Source of the DNA: Candidatus Falkowiibacteriota bacterium
GTDB lineage: Archaea; Iainarchaeota; Iainarchaeia; Iainarchaeales; GCA-2688035
DNA: 13,691 nucleotides
Direction: 5' to 3'
NCBI GenBank assembly: GCA_017610485.1
Contig: JAFCBY010000020.1
Span: 1 to 13,691, forward strand
Below are positions 6,773-11,717 of the stretch, in pieces (position 1 is the stretch's first letter; each line of letters starts with the position of its first letter). Under the pieces are notes generated by a model. The model was given only the letters and a program-made list of their open reading frames with translations, searched no databases and was not told where the DNA came from. The position numbers and the translations under genes are program-made.

Positions 6773-6782
6773 CTTAAATATA
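6773..6782 (+). promoter_or_regulatory. Box A (CTTAAATATA) of the 830-aa protein gene
   Basis: Near-consensus archaeal TATA element centred about 29 nt before ATG 6807, predicting a leader of only 2-3 nt. No Shine-Dalgarno site is seen. Because it follows a T10 tract, this gene is probably transcribed separately from the one before. Confidence 0.7.
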
Positions 6783-6806
6783 GCAAAACCCATTTAATTA
6801 ACTGAA

Positions 6807-9299
6807 ATGAAGACTTCATTTTTACTGGCACTGTTTTTGCTCGCAATCCTCTTTTTTGTTCAGCCTGCGGTTGCACAAGTTAATCACGCTTTAGCTGGAG
6901 TGCCTTCTTATACTTTGGTCAATGATGTTCCCTATCCTTTTGGCGGAAGTCATTTTTGGTACAATAGTAATTTGAGTGATATTGGCAGGCTCAATGATGA
7001 CTCTACTGTCGCTCCTGCTGTTGGAAGGTATTCATATGATTTTACATACCATGCTGACATTGCTTTAGCAGCCCCTGCCAGTATCAATCAAATAGAATTT
7101 TTTTATAGGGCTGTTAGTAATCCTGCCAACGATCTAAGAATTTTTATTTATGATGGCGCTTGGAATCAAGTAGCTAGCTTTAATTCTTGGGCAATGTATG
7201 GAAACGCTATAGGCAATTTGCCAGCAAAGAGCTTTTCAGTTTCAAGCGGGGCTAGTCCCTGGAACAATGTTACCCGTGTAAGAGTAGAAGCACGAGGAAA
7301 CCATTTCATATGGTTCGCAGGAGCCTGGCTCCCTGCATCAGGGTACATTTTTGAAATAAGGGCCTGGGGCCCTGCTGTAATTCCGAATGTTGCTCCTAAT
7401 GCCGTAATTGATACTCCTGTTGGTGATCCTTCTATTGTGGTTGGAGGTTCTGTTGATTTTACTGGTACTGGTTCTGATAGTGATGGCGTTATTGTTGCTA
7501 ATAGTTGGACTTGTGCGGCCGGTCCTGGTGTTTGCCCTGCGGGTTTTCCTTTTGGTGTTGAAGATCCTGGCATTGTAGTTTTTGGCACGGTTGGCACTTA
7601 TACTATTGAGTTTAATGTTCGGGATGATGATGGTGCTTGGGATCCTACCCCTGATACCAGGACTGTGACTGTGGCTGTGGCTGCGGTTGTTTGCGGCGAT
7701 GGCGTTATTGGGGCCGGCGAGGACTGTGATGATGGTAGAAATGATAACGGTGACGGCTGTTCTGCGACTTGCCAGTATGAGGTTTGCAATTACCCCAATT
7801 TGGTTGGGTATTGGACGTTTGACACCGGTGTTGGAAATGCTGCCCACGACTATTCCCCTACCGGAAACGACGGGACTCTTACGAACATGGACAACTCCAA
7901 TTGGGTTTCGGGACATATTGGCAGCTGGGCTTTAGAGTTTACTGGCGGTGATTTTTCAGCCGGCATTCCTGTTGCCGACCAAGAATATGTTGAGTTATTG
8001 GGTATAGAGGGCGGCCCGTTGGACGGTTTAACTGCCTTTAGTGTGGAGGCCTGGGTCAGCTTTGACAGTGCAAGCGACGGTGACCCGGACGCCGACGCCT
8101 TTGTTCAGCTTAACAGCATCACATATGGCAACGCCAATCACAACGTTTTTTACTTAAAGAGGGGTGAAGACAATGAGATCGACTTCAGCTCTTCAGACAA
8201 CACAGGGCTAGCCGATCACCTGGATCCGCCTGTATCGCTAAACAATGGCCCCTGGTATCATATTGTTGCAGTCTGGGATGGGTCTGAAAAGATTATTTAT
8301 GTTGACGGAGCTCCAATAGGTAGTCGGGCTTGGACTCCTGTTGCAATAGCTGCAGTCGAATCGCCCCTGCTTATTGGGGCCGATAAGGACAATCAGGCTG
8401 CTCCCGATATTGAGGATTTCTTCGACGGCACGATAGACAATGTGGCTGTTTTCGACCGTGCCCTGAGTCCAGTGGAGGTCTTAGCCCACTTTAATGGTGG
8501 CAATGGTGAATCCTTTTGTGCCCCCAACCCTGTTCCTGCTGCGGATGCTGGCCTTGACCAGTCTGCGCTTTCCGGTGTTGCTGTTTCCGTTTCCGGTGCC
8601 TGCACTGATGACAGTGCTCTTGCCGATTGTGACTGGGTTTTACCTGGTGGCTGTTCTTTTGTTTCTGTTCCTGACCAAACAAAGGTTGGTTTGGGCACTG
8701 CTAGTGCGTCTTCTGATGCCAGCGTTTCCTGTGTTGGCCTTCCTGGCTCCATTTTTACTTTGAATTTGACTGCCACTGATGACGGTTTTGCCCAAACCCC
8801 TGATTCCATGACTGTTACCCTTGTTGCGCCAATTTCTGTGAATCTTTTTGCGGTTGAGTCCAGTACTGTGCCAAGGACCATTGTGGAGGGCGACTCCCTG
8901 GATTCCGCTACTGCAGTCATCTCCAATTTTGATTCTGCTGCCAGAAATGTGAGGCTGGTTGTAAAGCTTATCAGGGAGTTGACAGGGGCTGCATTCAGGG
9001 CCGATTTTGTCCAAGGTCCAATTAATGTGCCTGCCACCGGCTCGCAGTCGGTTGACATAGAAGGCTGGATTGATTCGGACGGGACTTCTACCGGAACAGC
9101 TTTGCCTGTTGGTTCCTACCTTATCGATGCGGAGATTTATGACAGTGCAACCAACATCTCTTTGGGTAGGGGCTCCTCTGTTTTGGTTGTTACTACTGAC
9201 CGTTCTATTGCAGTTTCTGAGCTTGACGGAATTCTTTTGCCCTTGATTGGGATTTCAGTTGTCCTAATGCTCTTTTTTGCATCTAGGAAGAAGCCGTGA
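6807..9299 (+). CDS. Multidomain adhesin-like surface protein (discoidin-, PKD-, LamG-like) with C-terminal anchor
   Basis: This 830-residue protein is exported by a signal peptide (residues 1-24, ending PAVAQ). Domains in order: 25-190, a discoidin/F5-8-C-like beta sandwich (SINQIEFFYRA, LRIFIYDGAWNQV); 195-292, a PKD-like domain (NAVIDTPVGDPS, FTGTGSDSDGVI, FNVRDDDGAW); 296-322, a Myxococcus-type Cys-rich repeat (CGDGVIGAGEDCDDG, NGDGCSATC); 330-566, a LamG/concanavalin-like domain (LVGYWTFDTG, TAFSVEAWVSF, WYHIVAVWDG, IDNVAVFDRALSPVEV); 573-673, a second PKD-like domain; 677-800, a beta domain homologous to that of the 340-aa protein; 804-826, a membrane segment followed by RKKP. Discoidin and LamG domains usually bind glycans, so adhesion to a cell or polysaccharide is likely but not shown. 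Box A spacing supports ATG 6807. The stretch encoding the first PKD domain is unusually rich in T-ending codons. Confidence 0.88.
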   Translation: MKTSFLLALFLLAILFFVQPAVAQVNHALAGVPSYTLVNDVPYPFGGSHFWYNSNLSDIGRLNDDSTVAPAVGRYSYDFTYHADIALAAPASINQIEFFYRAVSNPANDLRIFIYDGAWNQVASFNSWAMYGNAIGNLPAKSFSVSSGASPWNNVTRVRVEARGNHFIWFAGAWLPASGYIFEIRAWGPAVIPNVAPNAVIDTPVGDPSIVVGGSVDFTGTGSDSDGVIVANSWTCAAGPGVCPAGFPFGVEDPGIVVFGTVGTYTIEFNVRDDDGAWDPTPDTRTVTVAVAAVVCGDGVIGAGEDCDDGRNDNGDGCSATCQYEVCNYPNLVGYWTFDTGVGNAAHDYSPTGNDGTLTNMDNSNWVSGHIGSWALEFTGGDFSAGIPVADQEYVELLGIEGGPLDGLTAFSVEAWVSFDSASDGDPDADAFVQLNSITYGNANHNVFYLKRGEDNEIDFSSSDNTGLADHLDPPVSLNNGPWYHIVAVWDGSEKIIYVDGAPIGSRAWTPVAIAAVESPLLIGADKDNQAAPDIEDFFDGTIDNVAVFDRALSPVEVLAHFNGGNGESFCAPNPVPAADAGLDQSALSGVAVSVSGACTDDSALADCDWVLPGGCSFVSVPDQTKVGLGTASASSDASVSCVGLPGSIFTLNLTATDDGFAQTPDSMTVTLVAPISVNLFAVESSTVPRTIVEGDSLDSATAVISNFDSAARNVRLVVKLIRELTGAAFRADFVQGPINVPATGSQSVDIEGWIDSDGTSTGTALPVGSYLIDAEIYDSATNISLGRGSSVLVVTTDRSIAVSELDGILLPLIGISVVLMLFFASRKKP

Positions 9300-9324
9300 A
9301 TAATTTGTGGGCAATTTAAGCAGG

Positions 9325-9666
9325 CTAGTTTTCGCCCTTTAATTCGAGGATGGCTTCGGCAATGTCGCCATCGTTTTTTTTCAGCGCTGCCTCTGCTTTT
9401 TCCGGAGAAACATCTGCCTGTGTTACAACCATTTCAATGTCTTCTTTGGAAATGCCCTTGCTTTCCTCCCTTTCTTCACCCATTACAGTGTAGGTTTTCT
9501 TGCCCTGCATGTTGATTGCGGTAACGCTAGGGTTCTCAATGACAATTGTCTTGGTTTTGCCTTCGATGACAACGCGCTCTGCATCAATTTCCTCGCTTTT
9601 GATGCCAAGCTGCTTCATCATGCCCTGCATCTTCTTTGGATCCATTCCTTTCATTCCTGGAAACAT
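9325..9666 (-). CDS. nac: Nascent polypeptide-associated complex protein (archaeal NAC)
   Basis: At 113 residues this is the normal size for archaeal NAC, which forms a homodimer on ribosomes near the exit tunnel and shields nascent chains. The Met/Lys-rich start (MFPGMKGMDPKKMQGMMKQLGI) is typical. The NAC beta-barrel core spans about 20-70 (ERVVIEGKTKTIVIENPSV, then GKKTYTVMGE) and a C-terminal UBA domain spans 74-112 (KEDIEMVVTQADVSPEKAE, then NDGDIAEAILELKG). ATG 9666 is preceded six bases away by the Shine-Dalgarno-like AAGGTGGG (9673-9680), unlike most genes here. It is convergent with the 830-aa gene (26 bp between stops) and divergent from the 217-aa gene. Family assignment is secure. 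Confidence 0.96.
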   Translation of the reverse strand: MFPGMKGMDPKKMQGMMKQLGIKSEEIDAERVVIEGKTKTIVIENPSVTAINMQGKKTYTVMGEEREESKGISKEDIEMVVTQADVSPEKAEAALKKNDGDIAEAILELKGEN

Positions 9667-9672
9667 TCATAG

Positions 9673-9680
9673 CCCACCTT
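9673..9680 (-). promoter_or_regulatory. Shine-Dalgarno-like site of nac
   Basis: AAGGTGGG on the minus strand ends six bases before ATG 9666. This identifies 9666 as the start in preference to the overlapping out-of-frame ATG at 9670, and shows that nac has a leader. Confidence 0.6.
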
Positions 9681-9727
9681 TTAACTAACTCTTGCCTCAA
9701 AAAGTTTATTAATTCAACCACCGTTAA

Positions 9728-9737
9728 CTTTTTATCA
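9728..9737 (+). promoter_or_regulatory. Possible box A of the 217-aa protein gene
   Basis: CTTTTTATCA is centred about 40 nt before ATG 9772 and would give a leader of about 14 nt lacking a clear Shine-Dalgarno site. It is a weak match. A T10 tract at 9745-9754 lies between it and the gene. Confidence 0.3.
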
Positions 9738-9771
9738 AACAGCCTTTTTTTTTTGAAATTGGGCGAGACAA

Positions 9772-10425
9772 ATGACAAAAGATATAATCAGTGTTTTTAG
9801 CCAGTTGCAGGAAATGCTTCCGAGCGACCACAATGCCGCGAGCGACAGCAACAGGCTTGTTGCGGTAAAGCACTACCTTTTCAAGGGCGGCGTGCTCCAC
9901 GTTGCGCCATGCGAGGACACCTGGCCAAAGCTCTTGTACCCCACCAAAAACCACTTGAGAAAAAAGATTGATGAAATGCGCTTTTTGCGGAACAAGTACA
10001 ACACAAGGCTTAGCAGCTGGCAGCGCACCTTCAATGACGCGAAGTCCTACCATTCAATTAACAACATCAAAAAGCTGAAGGAACCACTTTACTGGAAGCA
10101 TGTTGCCAAGTGCGCAGTTGACAAGGACTATAGGAGGGACTCTGAGAAGGTCAAAATGCCTGCCCACCTTGTGGCGGACAGGAGATGGAAGCCAATGATC
10201 AAGATGTTTGTCTCAGACCTGGAGTACAGGAAACAGCTTGTGCAGACAGTTGACGAGAGCATTGTCTACAAGAAGGAAAGGCGCGTTGCCAAGTACGCCG
10301 ACCTCCTGCAAAAATTCAGAATGGAGCAAAGCGACAGGAAAATAGGCGAGCTCAAGAAAAAGCTTGCAGCACTAGACCAGGATGTCAGCGCAATGCAGGA
10401 ACTGGCCAAATGGTCCTCGTTTTAA
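9772..10425 (+). CDS. Basic coiled-coil protein of unknown function
   Basis: I do not recognise this 217-residue protein. It has no signal peptide or membrane segment and should be cytoplasmic. It is rich in Lys and Arg. Residues 28-60 contain beta-like stretches (RLVAVKHYLFKGGVLHVAP, then TWPKLLYPTKNHL). Residues 60-125 are highly basic, with scattered aromatic residues (MRFLRNKYNTRLSSWQRTF, PLYWKHVAKCAVDKDYRRD). Residues about 158-205 form a heptad-like helix that probably makes a coiled coil (LLQKFRMEQSDRKIGELKKKL, LDQDVSAMQEL). The composition would suit nucleic-acid or ribosome binding, but that is a guess. It diverges from nac across a 105-bp gap, which by itself does not indicate a shared role. 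Codon use and an intact frame support a real gene starting at ATG 9772. Confidence 0.78.
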   Translation: MTKDIISVFSQLQEMLPSDHNAASDSNRLVAVKHYLFKGGVLHVAPCEDTWPKLLYPTKNHLRKKIDEMRFLRNKYNTRLSSWQRTFNDAKSYHSINNIKKLKEPLYWKHVAKCAVDKDYRRDSEKVKMPAHLVADRRWKPMIKMFVSDLEYRKQLVQTVDESIVYKKERRVAKYADLLQKFRMEQSDRKIGELKKKLAALDQDVSAMQELAKWSSF

Positions 10426-10445
10426 TTGCAGTATTTTCTGGGATT

Positions 10446-10529
10446 GAAATATGTTTTCGTGCCTGAAACCGGTTTCACAAAACAGCTATATACTGTTTCG
10501 TGCAAAAGATAGGTATTGAAACAGGTTTG
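10446..10529 (+). promoter_or_regulatory. Promoter with clustered palindromic operator-like sites
   Basis: A TATA-like CTATATA (10486-10492) is the centre of an inverted repeat, CACAAAACAG (10476-10485) against CTGTTTCGTG (10493-10502), matching at 9 of 10 positions. A perfect 12-bp palindrome GAAACCGGTTTC (10465-10476) lies just upstream, and a near copy, GAAACAGGTTTG (10518-10529), lies downstream at the predicted transcription start. TTTCGTGC occurs twice (10455-10462, 10496-10503), and a looser GAAA/TTTC pair is at 10446-10458. A protein binding these sites would cover box A and the start, the arrangement of a repressor. The regulator is not identified; the membrane winged-helix protein encoded downstream is one candidate. 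Confidence 0.6.
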
Positions 10530-10565
10530 ATGATAGTTAGACATAGTGTTTCAGCCCAGTAATAA

Positions 10566-10604
10566 TCAGGTGCTGCAAGGTGCCTGACAAAAAAACAGAG
10601 GTGA
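10566..10604 (+). promoter_or_regulatory. Structured leader and Shine-Dalgarno site of the 161-aa gene
   Basis: GAGGTGA at 10598-10604 lies six bases before ATG 10611 and fixes that start over the in-frame ATG at 10626. Upstream, AGGTGC occurs twice ten bases apart (10568-10573, 10578-10583) inside a possible hairpin with TCAGG/CCTGA arms (10566-10570, 10583-10587). If transcription starts near 10515 the leader is about 95 nt, unlike the leaderless genes around it. Confidence 0.5.
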
Positions 10605-10610
10605 AATTAA

Positions 10611-11096
10611 ATGGAAAAGAAAAAAATGAGTTTAAAGCACTACATTGGAATCCTGTGTGCGGTAACTCTGGTTGTTGGCGCAATTGCAGGGGTCTCGGTC
10701 AGTGCGGCGGACAACGCTGACATTAATGAGATAACAAAGACTGTGAGCATGGAAAGGATTGCAGAGGGCATGGAAGCCAAGGGCTTTGAGGTAACCGTTG
10801 AGGGTGATATGATTTACGCCTACAAGGAAGGTTATGGCAAGACAGTCCAGGTAACCATCGACTGCCCTGGCGGCGAATGCCAGTTCCAGAAGCCCGGGCT
10901 GCCTGAAGGAAAGGGCAAATGCGGCCTGGACAAAAAGCGTTTCAGGTTCAGAATGCACGGGGGAATGGATCCGGAAACCGTTAAGGCAAAGATGCTGGAA
11001 ATGGGATATAACCTGAAAGACATCGAAGCCAAAATGGAGGGCATGGCACAAAAGCGATTGGAAGATTGCCCTTTGAGGCAGAAACCCCTCGAGTAA
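10611..11096 (+). CDS. Exported Cys-containing protein of unknown function
   Basis: This 161-residue protein starts with a lysine-rich n-region and a hydrophobic segment at about 11-31 (IGILCAVTLVVGAIAGVSVSA), so it is exported or membrane-anchored; cleavage after VSA is likely. The mature part begins with a helix (TKTVSMERIAEGMEAKGF), continues with two beta strands (FEVTVEGDMIYAYKEGY, KTVQVTIDC) and then has a CPGGEC motif, one further Cys in GKCG, a basic FRFRMHGG segment and a C-terminal helix pair ending in DCPLRQK. The Cys residues could form disulfides or bind metal. I do not recognise a family. The operator-rich promoter suggests tight control. The next gene, 89 bp on, encodes a membrane winged-helix protein with its own promoter, and the two may work together in envelope sensing. 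Confidence 0.78.
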   Translation: MEKKKMSLKHYIGILCAVTLVVGAIAGVSVSAADNADINEITKTVSMERIAEGMEAKGFEVTVEGDMIYAYKEGYGKTVQVTIDCPGGECQFQKPGLPEGKGKCGLDKKRFRFRMHGGMDPETVKAKMLEMGYNLKDIEAKMEGMAQKRLEDCPLRQKPLE

Positions 11097-11157
11097 TTTG
11101 CCCAAAAATAGCCTATGTTTGGTGTCAGGGCTAGCCAGGCATCAACCATTTTATTAT

Positions 11158-11166
11158 TTTAAATCC
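11158..11166 (+). promoter_or_regulatory. Box A (TTTAAATCC) of the membrane winged-helix gene
   Basis: Centred about 25 nt before ATG 11186, predicting a leaderless message. Just upstream, the perfect palindrome GGCTAGCC (11129-11136) sits within a looser dyad with TGGT/ACCA outer arms, a possible regulatory site. Confidence 0.6.
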
Positions 11167-11185
11167 TTATAGAAAGTGAAATTAT

Positions 11186-11644
11186 ATGGACAAAAGGGAA
11201 TCTTTGCATTTAATACTGCTTGCTGTTGCGCTGTTCTCAATTGCCTACATCTTCTTTGCCAATGCGATTACAGATGTTTACGTTACTATAGAGAACGGGG
11301 CGCCAGTGCTTGTACAGGTCACCGAGATGTATTCGGTAGTGCAGGTGCTTTTCCTGATGCTGATGACTGCTATCGGAACATACTCTTTTATTTATCTCTA
11401 CAGGAGCCTTAACAAGATAGCGAACCACAGCAAAAAACAGAAGCTGGCTGCCAAGATACTGGAGGGGGATGAGCTAAGGCTTTACCACCTCATTCTGAAG
11501 AAGAGGGAATGCCTGCAAAAGGACCTGGTTTTCGAATCCAAATACCCCAAGGCAAAGGTTACGCGCCTGCTGGAGAAGCTTAACAGAAAGGGGCTGGTAG
11601 ACCGCAAGCCCTACGGCAACACAAACAAGATCTATGTCAAGTAG
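11186..11644 (+). CDS. Two-TM membrane protein with cytoplasmic winged-helix domain
   Basis: This 152-residue protein is probably a membrane-bound transcription regulator. Residues 7-28 and 49-72 are transmembrane helices joined by a 20-residue outer loop (ITDVYVTIENGAPVLVQVTE), so both ends face the cytoplasm. After a basic linker (HSKKQKLAAK), residues about 90-152 form a winged helix: EGDELRLYHLILKKRECLQK as the first helices, YPKAKVTRLLEKLNRKGL as the recognition helix region, and the wing DRKPYGNTNKIYVK. This matches MarR-like wHTH domains often attached to membrane helices in archaea. The outer loop could sense the envelope, perhaps with the exported 161-aa product next door; that is inference. 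The gene is probably transcribed alone: box A at 11158-11166 and a T8 tract after the stop. Confidence 0.87.
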   Translation: MDKRESLHLILLAVALFSIAYIFFANAITDVYVTIENGAPVLVQVTEMYSVVQVLFLMLMTAIGTYSFIYLYRSLNKIANHSKKQKLAAKILEGDELRLYHLILKKRECLQKDLVFESKYPKAKVTRLLEKLNRKGLVDRKPYGNTNKIYVK

Positions 11645-11655
11645 ATTCGGACACC

Positions 11656-11663
11656 TTTTTTTT
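11656..11663 (+). terminator. T8 tract, likely transcription terminator
   Basis: Eight T residues begin 12 nt after the stop codon of the membrane winged-helix gene and 25 nt before the next gene's box A, consistent with archaeal T-run termination. Confidence 0.6.
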
Positions 11664-11687
11664 CACCGGAAGCCCACTCTAAATCTC

Positions 11688-11695
11688 TTTTAAAA
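11688..11695 (+). promoter_or_regulatory. Box A (TTTTAAAA-like) of the helicase gene
   Basis: AT-rich element centred about 27 nt before ATG 11718, again predicting a leaderless message and supporting that start. Confidence 0.6.
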
Positions 11696-11717
11696 CCATT
11701 GAAGCCAAATTATTTCC

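Noticed and set aside
7166..9058. Several minus-strand open frames of 120-220 codons
   Set aside because: All are antisense to the 830-aa adhesin-like gene, with low-complexity Thr/Ser/Pro/Ile/Asn-rich translations; the plus strand has recognisable domains.
9745..9754. T10 tract upstream of the 217-aa gene
   Set aside because: No plus-strand gene ends before it, so it is unlikely to be a terminator; it may be part of an AT-rich promoter.
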